Source of the DNA: Pseudomonas lini
GTDB taxonomy: Bacteria; Pseudomonadota; Gammaproteobacteria; Pseudomonadales; Pseudomonadaceae
Assembly (NCBI RefSeq): GCF_030812475.1
Contig: NZ_JAUSSR010000013.1
Coordinates: 173,217-237,216 of the forward strand
Reading direction: 5' to 3'
DNA: 64,000 bases
Shown: positions 50,518-58,639 of the stretch, piece by piece
How the letters are laid out: every line of letters starts with the position of its first letter
Numbering within the stretch: position 1 is the first letter of the stretch
Notes under the pieces: generated by a model
The model's input: the letters and a program-made list of their open reading frames with translations, nothing else
Databases searched by the model: none
What the model was told of the DNA's origin: nothing
Made by a program: the position numbers and the translations under genes

Positions 50518-52752
50518 TTATTTGTCTGAAGCGTATTCGTACTGGTAGTAGCTGTAGTTACCATATCCATACGCAGACGCTTTGCGTTCTACTGCGTTGA
50601 AAATAGCGCCTTTAACGACGATGCCGTTCTGTTCGAAGCGGCGTTTCGTCACCATGATTTCCTTGGCGGCGTTAACGCCAAAACGGGTAACGATCAGGCT
50701 TGTACCCGCTTGGCGACCGACTAGGGCCGCATCGGTAACTGCTAGGATCGGCGGAGTATCGATGATCACTAGGTCATACTGGCTGCTGACGTTTTCCAGG
50801 AACTGGGTGAAGTTGCTGTGCATCAACAATTCCGACGGATTCGGTGGAATCTGCCCGCGGGTGATGACGTGCAGGTTGTCCACTTCGGTCGCGTGAGTCG
50901 CAGTGTTCAAGTCGATTTTGCCGGCCAACAGGTCAGACAAGCCACTGCTGACGCCAATGCGGAAAAGTTTGTTCAGATAGCCCTTGCGCATATCTGCATC
51001 GACTAGCAGCACCTTCTGCCCGGTCTGAGCGATGATTGCCGCCAAGTTGCACGAGACGAAGGATTTGCCCACGGCCGGGCTCGGGCCGGAGATCATTAGG
51101 ATGTTGTTTTTTGCCTCCATGGTCGCGAAGTGAAGGCTTGTACGTAGGCTGCGTAACGATTCCACAGCAAGATCTGCGGGGTTGTTCACCGCCAGCAGCA
51201 GAGAGCCGGTACTGCTGCGGCCATTGCCCTTAACGTTGCTTTCAAGAAGGGACTGTCCCTTACTGAGGGGGATCGAAGCGTAAACAGGGATACCTAATTG
51301 TTCGATGGCTTCTGGGTCTTCAATGCCGCGGTTCAACGCTTTGCGGACCAGTACGTACGCTACTGCAATTAATCCTCCGAGCAGGGTGGCGATTAGCACG
51401 ATCAGCGGTTTTTTCGGTTTGACTGGTTTATCGATGTTCGCATCCGCCGAGTCAATGATACGGACGTTGCCCACCGTACCCGCGCGGACAATGTCCAGCT
51501 CCTGGGTTTTGTTCAGCAGTTGGGTATAGATCTCAGTGGTGACTTGCATGTCGCGGGCAAGGCGAAGCAGTTCCTGCTGAGTTTCCGGCAGGTTTTTGAT
51601 CTTCTTTTCCAGCGTGCGTTTTTGTTGGTCGAGCTGGCTCATCTGGGTTATCAACGCTTGGTACGCCGGGTGCTGACGCGTGAAGCGATTTTCCATTTCC
51701 GCTTGCTTGAGCTTCAACTCGGAGATGAGGGTTTCCAAGGCCACGATCTGATCGAGAACGGCTTTGGTTTCGAGTGTGATGTCCACCGAGCGAGCGCTAG
51801 TCTGATACGCATTGAGCTGACCTTCAGCTTTTTCTAGCTGCTTGCGCACATCGGGTAACTGGGTGCGCAGGAATTGAAGGCTTTGCGCGGCCTCGGCGGA
51901 GTTGCGTTGGACGTTCTGTAATACGTAAAGACGTGTAATTTCATCCAACACTTTCTTGGCTAGGGCTGGATTCTCGTTTTCGAGTGACAGCGCGATAATA
52001 CCAGACTCTTTGCCCCGCTCACTGGCCGATACATCGTCCTGATACTGTAGAATAGCATTGAGGCGACGCTGTTTCGTGACACTGAATAGCGCGCCGACGT
52101 TGGCATCCAGAGTGGCGATTTGCAGCCTAAAGCCATTTTGCTCAAGCTTCTCGCCAACTTGACCTTTCAAGAGCACTTCTTCGTCGTCATTGAGCAGGGT
52201 AAAGGCTCCATTACCTTCGGCGCGTAGTGTTAACGTTTTACCGAGGTAAGCTTCCGGTACTGCCAGCTGAAAAATGTCGAGTTTTTCTCCGCCCCATGTA
52301 TAGCTGTTCAAGCCAAAAAATGGGGAGGCCGGTTGGTTTGGGCTGGTTGGCTGAAAACGCCGGCTCAAAAAATGGCCAATCAGCGGAAAATAGTTCGGTT
52401 GGATTATGGTATCGAGCTTGAGGTTCTCAACTGCCTTACCCAGCACTGCCCGAGATTTGAGCAGCTCGATTTCTGTCACCGCCGGGGAGGTCCCGCCGAA
52501 CATTTCGCTCATTTCACCCATGCCGCCTAAGGCAGCCATTCCGCCCTTCTTCTCTTCAACCTGAACGAGTGCGTTCGCCTGGTAGATCGGCGTTGACAAT
52601 AGGGCGACTGCAACACCAATCGCGCAAAACAGCGCGGTGATGCTGATGATGATCCACTTGCTATCGATCAAGGTGCCGAGTAGCGCGAGCAGATCGATAT
52701 CGCTATCGTCGTCGCGGTGTTCCTGGATAGGTAGGCTGTTTTGGCTTGGCAT
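50518..52752 (-). CDS. wzc: Wzc-type polysaccharide co-polymerase and tyrosine autokinase
   Basis: The 744-residue inner-membrane protein controls chain length and export with Wza. The order is: Wzz domain with first membrane helix at about residues 30-55 (WIIISITALFCAIGVAVALL); long periplasmic coiled coil to about 430; second helix PLIVLIATLLGGLIAVAYVL; then the kinase domain with Walker A GPSPAVGKSF, Walker A' VLLVDADMRKG and Walker B LVIIDTPPIL. The tail has seven tyrosines within 17 residues (YGYGNYSYYQYEYASDK) for autophosphorylation. It follows wzb and precedes rfaH. Confidence 0.95.
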   Translation of the reverse strand: MPSQNSLPIQEHRDDDSDIDLLALLGTLIDSKWIIISITALFCAIGVAVALLSTPIYQANALVQVEEKKGGMAALGGMGEMSEMFGGTSPAVTEIELLKSRAVLGKAVENLKLDTIIQPNYFPLIGHFLSRRFQPTSPNQPASPFFGLNSYTWGGEKLDIFQLAVPEAYLGKTLTLRAEGNGAFTLLNDDEEVLLKGQVGEKLEQNGFRLQIATLDANVGALFSVTKQRRLNAILQYQDDVSASERGKESGIIALSLENENPALAKKVLDEITRLYVLQNVQRNSAEAAQSLQFLRTQLPDVRKQLEKAEGQLNAYQTSARSVDITLETKAVLDQIVALETLISELKLKQAEMENRFTRQHPAYQALITQMSQLDQQKRTLEKKIKNLPETQQELLRLARDMQVTTEIYTQLLNKTQELDIVRAGTVGNVRIIDSADANIDKPVKPKKPLIVLIATLLGGLIAVAYVLVRKALNRGIEDPEAIEQLGIPVYASIPLSKGQSLLESNVKGNGRSSTGSLLLAVNNPADLAVESLRSLRTSLHFATMEAKNNILMISGPSPAVGKSFVSCNLAAIIAQTGQKVLLVDADMRKGYLNKLFRIGVSSGLSDLLAGKIDLNTATHATEVDNLHVITRGQIPPNPSELLMHSNFTQFLENVSSQYDLVIIDTPPILAVTDAALVGRQAGTSLIVTRFGVNAAKEIMVTKRRFEQNGIVVKGAIFNAVERKASAYGYGNYSYYQYEYASDK

Positions 52753-52776
52753 GCGGGATACTTTTACAAGAGGTGA

Positions 52777-53211
52777 TTATAATTTTTTCGACCAGCTGTC
52801 GACGCCTTGCGTCATCAACTGGAAAACGTGTTCGAAGGCTACTTTCTGCTGGCGGTAGGGATCGGAAATTTCCTGATTGTTCTGCCACTTGCCCAGCAGG
52901 AACGTCTTACCGCGTACCTCCGGAGCCATTTCGACGATGCTTTCCACATGGCGTTTTTCCATGGCGAGGATCACATCGGCTTGTTGCAAATGTTCGCGAG
53001 TCAGTTGTCGGGCTTTGTGGTCTGGTAGATCGACGCCATTTTCGCGCAGGACTTCCCGCGCGGTGCTGTCCATGGGTTTGTCTACAAGCGCGCCGAGGCC
53101 GGCCGAACTGACCTCGATGCCGCGATGAGCCAGTCTGCTTTTAAGCAGGGCTTCGACGGTGGGGCTGCGGCAGATATTGCCGATGCAAACGACAAGAATT
53201 TTATTGAACAT
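52777..53211 (-). CDS. wzb: Wzb-type low-molecular-weight tyrosine phosphatase
   Basis: The enzyme dephosphorylates Wzc, and cycling of Wzc phosphorylation drives polymer export. The 144-residue product has the CX5R active site in ILVVCIGNICRSPTVEALLK and the conserved DPYRQ loop near residue 115. The start at 53211 (MFNKILVV) fits the family, although a GTG at 53253 would add 14 residues. It is the first gene of the wzb-wzc-rfaH group. Confidence 0.93.
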   Translation of the reverse strand: MFNKILVVCIGNICRSPTVEALLKSRLAHRGIEVSSAGLGALVDKPMDSTAREVLRENGVDLPDHKARQLTREHLQQADVILAMEKRHVESIVEMAPEVRGKTFLLGKWQNNQEISDPYRQQKVAFEHVFQLMTQGVDSWSKKL

Positions 53212-53430
53212 AGGGGGCTGCGCAGGTTGCGATATCGTGTGTGATGACCGCACAGGCAGCAGGAGGAGGGGGATGGAATTCCTTTCCAGCGCAACAGTAC
53301 GGCCTTCTCCGGTGCATTACTGCTGCCGGGGCCATTTCAAAAGCGTGCACTGTAGTGGCGTAGGGGGGGAGGGTCAAGGCTCGGCTGTGACTTTCTCTCA
53401 TACAAGCGTTTACCTTTCTCGGCAATGCCA

Positions 53431-54219
53431 TTAGGCCAGCATTGGATAGGTGAACAGGCCAAAGTGCAGCAGATTCAAGCCAAAGTGCGTGGCGACTGCG
53501 GCGGCCAATCCGCCGAAGCGGTAGGCCAGGCCGTAGCCGACTCCTGCCAGGGTCGCCAGGAAAACCCATTGCCAACCGGCACCCCAGTGGGCCAGGCCGA
53601 ACAGTAGCGCGGCGAGGATCAGGGCGAGGTGGTCGCCGTAGGGCAGGTGTTTGAGTCGTTGGGTGAGGCCGCCTTGTATATAGCCGCGGAACAGGGCTTC
53701 TTCGACCAGGGTGACTAGTAGCAAGTTGTTCAGGAGCCAGAGTCGGGCGACGTCGGGCCATTTGGGTGACCATTCGATGATGCCGAGCAGGCAGGCGCTG
53801 GCGAGGGTGAGCAGGGCGGTCAGGCTCAGGGCTATGGCGCTGGTTTTGAGGGTTTGGGTGAGTGAGCGTTGGGCGATGATCCAGGGGCAGGCGAGGATGA
53901 GCCAGAAGCCGATGAGGGGCTTGTCGAGGTTCAGGTACATCGAGAAGGGGATTGCGTTTTCGCTGAAGCGTTGTGGGGGGATGACTTGAGCGTTGTGGAA
54001 GCCTGGCAGGTAGTGGAGGGCCAGGGCGAAGGCCAGGATGATGAAAAGGGTGTGGCCGAGGTAGCGGGCGTAGGGGGGGGTTTGTGGTTGGACGGCGATG
54101 CCGGCGAGCAGGAGCAGGGTGAGGGGGAGGGCTGCCTGCAGGGAGAGTTGGCCATGGGTGAGTGCGAGGACGTAGCCGGCGGTGAGTAGTGTCAGGTACG
54201 GCCAGGGCAGTCGGAGCAT
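53431..54219 (-). CDS. CPBP-family intramembrane metalloprotease
   Basis: The 262-residue membrane protein has about eight hydrophobic helices and the CPBP/Rce1 motifs in order: EEALFRGYIQGGL (EExxxR), LLFGLAHWGAGW (FxxxH) and THFGLNLLHF (HxxxN). CPBP proteins are putative membrane proteases or act in protein sorting. The start at 54219 is favoured by AAGGA just before it; an in-frame ATG at 54285 lies further up. It is beside the polysaccharide locus on the same strand, but there is no direct evidence that it belongs to it. Confidence 0.82.
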   Translation of the reverse strand: MLRLPWPYLTLLTAGYVLALTHGQLSLQAALPLTLLLLAGIAVQPQTPPYARYLGHTLFIILAFALALHYLPGFHNAQVIPPQRFSENAIPFSMYLNLDKPLIGFWLILACPWIIAQRSLTQTLKTSAIALSLTALLTLASACLLGIIEWSPKWPDVARLWLLNNLLLVTLVEEALFRGYIQGGLTQRLKHLPYGDHLALILAALLFGLAHWGAGWQWVFLATLAGVGYGLAYRFGGLAAAVATHFGLNLLHFGLFTYPMLA

Positions 54220-54405
54220 CGGTCTTCCTTGAGGTGGGCTTGGTTTTATGTGGGCATTTAGGCAGATGTGGGGGTAGGTGGGCAATGGATGGGCAGGGGT
54301 ATGTTGTTGGGACGTGTGAGGTTGGTGTTTTTGGGTGGATGAGCTAGAGCAGGGCGCGTCGATATCGGGGCGGTAAGTTTGGGATTGATGTTGTTTGGTG
54401 GGCCG

Positions 54406-54431
54406 CCATCGCGAGCAAGCTCGCTCCCACA
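54406..54431. repeat. Single REP element
   Basis: CCATCGCGAGCAAGCTCGCTCCCACA is one arm of the REP family seen across the window. The rest of 54220-54660 shows no gene. Confidence 0.7.
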
Positions 54432-54666
54432 GGTATTTGAGTTGGATGTTAGATGATGGTCAGCATATAAACTTGCGCGCGGCATGTTTTGTCGCGTAAT
54501 TCGTGCGTTAAACATCCTCGGGCAGCTCGTGTTTAAAAGGTCTGTAGGTTGTTTCTCACAGGCTACAACGTCTTGCTCCATTGCCTACGATTACGTCAGA
54601 ATCCGCCGGCTTGTGCGTCTTGGGCCTGGGCTCTATCGTTTTCCGGTCGCTGAACAACAGCGATCG

Positions 54667-54825
54667 GGTTTGGTAGCCCGGTTACCCGGCGCATAGCGCC
54701 ACCGTTTGCAGGCCTTTTCAGGCCTAGGTTTTATGGTGGCCATGCGTAGGGCGCTCTCGAGCGCGCCGGGTTGCCAGGTAACCGGTCTACCAACCTTCGT
54801 ATGGCCGCCACCCACGTTTGGTAGC
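54667..54825 (+). ncRNA. Structured leader upstream of the DUF6124 gene
   Basis: GGTTTGGTAGCCCGGTTACC (54667-54686) pairs with 54777-54795 in a stem of about 18 bp. It encloses three hairpins: GGCGC ATA GCGCC (54689-54700), AGGCC TTTTCA GGCCT, and a GCGCTC/GAGCGC stem near 54751-54764. This makes a multi-branched fold. A second copy of GTTTGGTAG at 54816-54824 could pair with CTACCAAC (54787-54794) and so compete with the closing stem. A GGTGGCCAT/ATGGCC-CCACC pairing offers a further alternative. It ends about 40 bases before the DUF6124 start codon. It looks like a cis-acting RNA of unknown type; pairing was judged by eye. Confidence 0.6.
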
Positions 54826-54865
54826 GAGGGTGATGGCTCCACTTTTATTATCTGGAGTTTCATCT

Positions 54866-55237
54866 ATGTTCAAAGTAACGCCCAACCCGCCGGACACCGA
54901 TCCGACTTCGCTGCACGAGCCCTCCGATTCAGAAAAATACGACGAGGTTGTCAAACGCGCCCTCGATTTCTACGCCAATCCCGCCGCCCACGCCGCCGTT
55001 ATCAAAGCCACCCCGAGGCAACTCGACAGCATGTTTATCGTCAACCCGCAGATCGATGTCGAAACCCTGCTGGGCCACGCTTGCGAATCCCTGGCGTCGG
55101 CCAATGTCATGGCCATGGACCTTGCCGATCACCTGGACGGGACAAGCCGCAATTCCCTGTTGGGTATTGCGCAGGTCATCATGCTGGGCGAGTTGGCGGT
55201 GAATCGGGCGCTGGATCGGATAGATACATCCGCGTAG
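54866..55237 (+). CDS. DUF6124/DUF3077-family protein
   Basis: The 123-residue product (start MFKVTPNPPDTDPTSLHEPS) has the family features: a proline-rich opening, a helix around DEVVKRALDFYANP, the core MFIVNPQIDVETLLGHACESL and a helical end (LLGIAQVIMLGELAVNRALD). These small proteins occur in many copies in fluorescent pseudomonads, and their role is unknown. The start is set at 54866 by the GGAG nine bases upstream and by the family N-terminus; a longer frame from 54818 would run into the leader structure. Confidence 0.8.
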   Translation: MFKVTPNPPDTDPTSLHEPSDSEKYDEVVKRALDFYANPAAHAAVIKATPRQLDSMFIVNPQIDVETLLGHACESLASANVMAMDLADHLDGTSRNSLLGIAQVIMLGELAVNRALDRIDTSA

Positions 55238-55607
55238 CAACGATCTCCTGTGGCGAGGGAGTGTGCTCCCGCTTGGTTGCGCAGCGGCCTCAAGAGGGCG
55301 ACTGCGGTCTTTTAGAGAATGCCCGGCGACCTGTTTCAGGGCTGCTATGCAGCTCAGCGGGAGAAAGCTCCTTGATCTTCGCATTCGTCAGGATGCATTT
55401 CGCCTGGTCGAGCATTAAGTCTTTCACTCGCAGGCCCGTTGATTTTGAAATGCCAAAGAAACTCGCCAATGAGTGGAGGCAAGAATGAAAGAACAAATTG
55501 GCGAATACGATCGGCAGCAACCCTGGACGGTTCTGCGACGGTGCATCAGGCTTGGCGGTTTACGGCACCGAAGCCTGATTATTCAGGATAATAATGGCGC
55601 CCGGTTA
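55238..55607. other. Intergenic stretch with REP-like sequence and an inverted repeat
   Basis: A CCTGTGGCGAGGGAGTGTGCTCCC palindrome lies near 55247-55274. ATCAGGCTT (55545-55553) is inverted as AAGCCTGAT (55571-55579), which may end the downstream Rhs transcript. A 76-codon minus frame at 55290-55520 has no recognised family, and I do not call it a gene. Confidence 0.35.
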
Positions 55608-56717
55608 TCACTGCCTATATAAGTTGATTCCTGTATATTCATGAATGTGGTTGGCTCGCCTTATCTCCAACGCGTCAGCGATAGTAGACCAATGGCGGCC
55701 GCTACCCGGAATTAGATGGTTTTGTAGATCTGCCACATTTCTGAAGTGCGAAATCGATATATCGAAAGGATGCATATCCAACTGACCATTATTCGTCCAC
55801 GCAGGTGTCGCTGCAGCAGGTACGTACACATTTGGGTGGTGTCGCACTGGAACGAAGTGATAGTTTTTTTGTGCTTCGCGGTAGAGGGTAGGGCTTTGGA
55901 TTATGCTGCGTACTTCGATCCGGCGAGTATAAGCACCGGTAATTTCAGCAATGGATTCGTTTTGTTTGATTCGTGGAATGGCGGCATCAGTATTGTTGGC
56001 TATCGAAGCTGTTGATACTGTGTTTGTACTTCCGGAAACTGTCGTCGCAGTTGCGGCTGTCGATGATGCGGCTTGTGTGTTTACGTTACCAGTCGCTGCT
56101 GATGACCTTGAGATAGAGCGCGAACTGTTTGACATCGTCCGTAAAGGGTTAGCTCTCCTCGGTATTATCGGTATTCTAAAACCTACATGACCCGTCGGAT
56201 CCACCAGATTCCCAGGGTCTCCCTCACAATACGCGTATGCATTCAACCCACCCTTTCCAAACGGACTCCAACTGTCCGGGCTGTTAAACCGCATCAACAC
56301 CGGATTGAACTGACGATAGCCATTACCCAAATGATAGTGCCCGGTCACCGGGTCCGGCCGTTCGCCGTTGAAGCCAAGCAAGCCAAGTAACCCGTTCTTC
56401 GGCGGACGATGGCCGTAGGGTGTATAGGCAAGGGAATGAGGCTGGTTGGCATCGAGCGCGTTCAGCACAGAACGTTGTTGATCCGTCGCCAACAGCGTGA
56501 CGGCGACCTCTGTGCCCTCGTTCCGTTGCTGTGCCAACAGTTGGTCGTCGTGCTGCACGATGCTGCGTTGCACTGCGCCTTGTATTTCCGTGGCCAGGCG
56601 TGTCCTGCAATAAAAGCGCTGGATGGCAAAGTGGTCGAAGGGGGCGCAATAGACGGTACGATCGAGCGGGTCGTAGCGATAGCGAACCAATAGGATTTCA
56701 TGGGGGGAGGTAGGCAT
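55608..56717 (-). CDS. Short Rhs-core protein with variable C-terminal tip, copy 1
   Basis: The 369-residue protein begins MPTSPHEILLVRYRYDPLDR. It carries the Rhs-associated core signature YTPYGHRPP, GFNGERPDPVTGHYHLGNGY and RQFNPVLMRFNSPDSWSPFG up to about residue 175 (ending VDPTGHVG). After that comes an unrelated tip with a serine/threonine-rich linker (about 195-245) and a domain containing EITGAYTRRIEVRSIIQS and HPFDISISHFRNVADLQNHL. This is the plan of polymorphic toxins, but the large repeat cage is absent. No immunity gene is obvious next to it. The tip activity is unknown. Confidence 0.8.
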   Translation of the reverse strand: MPTSPHEILLVRYRYDPLDRTVYCAPFDHFAIQRFYCRTRLATEIQGAVQRSIVQHDDQLLAQQRNEGTEVAVTLLATDQQRSVLNALDANQPHSLAYTPYGHRPPKNGLLGLLGFNGERPDPVTGHYHLGNGYRQFNPVLMRFNSPDSWSPFGKGGLNAYAYCEGDPGNLVDPTGHVGFRIPIIPRRANPLRTMSNSSRSISRSSAATGNVNTQAASSTAATATTVSGSTNTVSTASIANNTDAAIPRIKQNESIAEITGAYTRRIEVRSIIQSPTLYREAQKNYHFVPVRHHPNVYVPAAATPAWTNNGQLDMHPFDISISHFRNVADLQNHLIPGSGRHWSTIADALEIRRANHIHEYTGINLYRQ

Positions 56718-56784
56718 TGGCGAGTCCCTGCAAGGTCCAAAAAAGCCGAGCGGTCAGCATCATTCTTTTTTTAATCATTGCCTA

Positions 56785-56800
56785 CTAGCAGAACTGATAG
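56785..56800. promoter_or_regulatory. Shared inverted repeat upstream of Rhs copy 1
   Basis: CTAGCAG AA CTGATAG is an imperfect 7-base inverted repeat about 68 bases before the start at 56717. An almost identical sequence and surrounding T-run occur upstream of Rhs copy 2 at 58484-58499, so the two genes share a promoter region. Confidence 0.5.
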
Positions 56801-56850
56801 GGACAGACAGCTCCAGGTCCGTCTTGCAGGCGTCGAGAGCATTAAGCCCT

Positions 56851-57374
56851 TCACTCAATCGCAACTTCAGCACAAGCAGTGGCAATCACCCTTCCCGCAT
56901 AAGCAGCGCTGTACACCACATCACAGAACCAGCCCTTGTCATCCATGGAAGAAAGGCGAGCACTGAACTGCAGTTGCCTGGCGGCTGGCACCAGCTCGGC
57001 TGCGTCTAATGTCACATGCAAAAGCCTGTAGGAAACAGCTCGCCCCATTTTGTGATCCAGTAGCCGGGACATGGCGTGACTCATTCCGTACATAGCAATT
57101 CTGCGAACAGTTGCCCGCCCACCAGCAGTTGAGTGTTTGCGGTGACGGTTTTGCGAGACTGCTCGACGATTTTCGCCCTGGCGGTCATCGACGGTGTCGG
57201 GCCAAGCCCGAGGGGGTAACGCAGTTCCCATTGAGCGCCTGACGCCAAACATGACCCCAGAATGGCCAGATGACGCCCTGCCTCTGCAGTTGCCAACGGC
57301 CCCAGCTCATTCCCTCGCGGTTGCTCAGGGGTGAACTCACCGTAGATGTCCCATTCGTCAGGATCAGGGGGCCA
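56851..57374 (-). pseudogene. Frameshifted remnant, possibly a hotdog-fold enzyme
   Basis: One frame (ending at 57081) reads GPLATAEAGRHLAILGSCLA, TARAKIVEQSRKTVTANTQL and LLVGGQLFAELLC. Another frame continues from there with MSHAMSRLLDHKMGRAVSYR and LHVTLDAAELVPAARQLQFS to a stop at 56851. Together they read like one protein broken by a single-base frameshift near 57085. Composition and motifs suggest a hotdog-fold dehydratase/thioesterase-like protein, but that is a weak guess. The 5' end abuts the Rhs copy 2 stop with no start codon of its own, so it is probably a remnant. Confidence 0.35.
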
Positions 57375-57385
57375 CCAGCAGTAGG

Positions 57386-58414
57386 TTATAGAGGATCGAA
57401 ACTTGGGCGACGTCGAGCGGGCTCAGGGTTCCTAACGAGTTGTGCCTGATCCTCGGGCTCTATCTCACGCCGGGTTTCATTGAATTTCACCCTTCTTCTC
57501 TCCCTGGGTTCGGAGGGGGGGAGGTGAGCTTTATTGTGAAATTGCAAGGCTTCTTTTCTATTAGCTATTCTTAGGGGGTAATATTCTTCCCGGTTTGGTA
57601 TTTTCGTAGGGTCGCTATAGCGAAGCTCTGCCGTTTCTTTTATTTTAGTAACCAGTTGTTTTGGTATTCCGTTTTCAGGAAACAACTCAGATGCATTTTT
57701 AATCGTATTTTGCTGGGTGATAGCGTCGAGATTGTCCATATCATGCTGCGAATTTTGTCCCAATGTTGTTTTTAATGAATCCGATTTGATATTTTTGTCA
57801 ATTCCCGGGTTTTTTTGAAAAGTTGGTCTTGGAATTTTGAAGGGTTTAGCAAGGGTTGGTGGACGGAGGATTGGTTTAAGAACATGTCCTGACGGGTCTC
57901 TGGTATTAATCGAGTTCCCTCTGCAATAAGCATACGCATTCAATCCACCCGCCCCAAACGGACTCCAGCTGTCCGGGCTGTTAAACCGCATCAACACTGG
58001 GTTGAACTGCCGATAGCCGTTACCCAAATGATAGTGCCCGGTGACTGGGTCCGGCCGTTCGCCGTTGAAGCCGAGCAAACTGAGGAAATTCTTTTCCCGC
58101 GGACGATGGCCGTAGGGTGTGTAAATGAGGGGGGCAGGCTGGTTGGTGTCTAACGCGGTCAATACCGAACGTTGTTGATCAGTCGTCAGCAAGGTGGTAA
58201 TCGTCTTACCGCGCTCGCCCTGTTGCTGTGCAAGCAACTGGTCGTCGTGCTGCACGATGCTACGTTGCACTGCGCCTTGTATTTCAGTGGCTAGGCGTGT
58301 CTTGCAGTAATGGCGCTGGATGGCAGCTTGTTTGAAGGGGGTGCAATCGACGAGGCGATTCAGCGGGTCGTAGCGGTAGCCACTCAATAGGCTTTCACGA
58401 GAGGAGGTAGGCAT
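57386..58414 (-). CDS. Short Rhs-core protein with variable C-terminal tip, copy 2
   Basis: The first 160-170 residues closely match copy 1 (MPTSSRESLLSGYRYDPLNR, GAVQRSIVQHDDQLLAQQ, GFNGERPDPVTGHYHLGNGY, SPDSWSPFG, then RDPSGHV). The tip is quite different: lysine- and proline-rich (KPILRPPTLAKPFKIPRPTF), with ELRYSDPTKIPNREEYYPLR and a charged end containing RERRRVKFNETRREIE. The start at 58414 is chosen to match copy 1 and has GGAG upstream. The tip codons are AT-richer than the core, the usual sign of tip exchange. No immunity gene is recognised. Confidence 0.8.
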   Translation of the reverse strand: MPTSSRESLLSGYRYDPLNRLVDCTPFKQAAIQRHYCKTRLATEIQGAVQRSIVQHDDQLLAQQQGERGKTITTLLTTDQQRSVLTALDTNQPAPLIYTPYGHRPREKNFLSLLGFNGERPDPVTGHYHLGNGYRQFNPVLMRFNSPDSWSPFGAGGLNAYAYCRGNSINTRDPSGHVLKPILRPPTLAKPFKIPRPTFQKNPGIDKNIKSDSLKTTLGQNSQHDMDNLDAITQQNTIKNASELFPENGIPKQLVTKIKETAELRYSDPTKIPNREEYYPLRIANRKEALQFHNKAHLPPSEPRERRRVKFNETRREIEPEDQAQLVRNPEPARRRPSFDPL

Positions 58415-58483
58415 TGGCTGAACTCCGTGCGCGATCCAATTAATCCGAGCTGCCAGCATCATTCATTTTTTAATCACTGACTA

Positions 58484-58499
58484 CTATCAGAACTGATAG
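58484..58499. promoter_or_regulatory. Shared inverted repeat upstream of Rhs copy 2
   Basis: CTATCAG AA CTGATAG is a perfect 7-base inverted repeat about 70 bases before the start at 58414, in the same setting (TTTTTTAATCA, then this repeat) as for copy 1. Confidence 0.55.
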
Positions 58500-58639
58500 G
58501 TTCCGGTGGTAGAACTTGTTGATATTTAAGAGTTCAGGGCGCACACCTGTCAAACTTGACAGTAGACAAGGGGTGTTAGTGTGAGGAATCTGCAGGAGAG
58601 CGTGTTTAACTTTCTTCTCCTGGTGAGGGGTATTCCGTC

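Noticed and set aside
55290..55520. 76-codon minus-strand frame after the DUF6124 gene
   Set aside because: A fairly protein-like translation, but no recognised family and no clear start; left as unexplained intergenic sequence.
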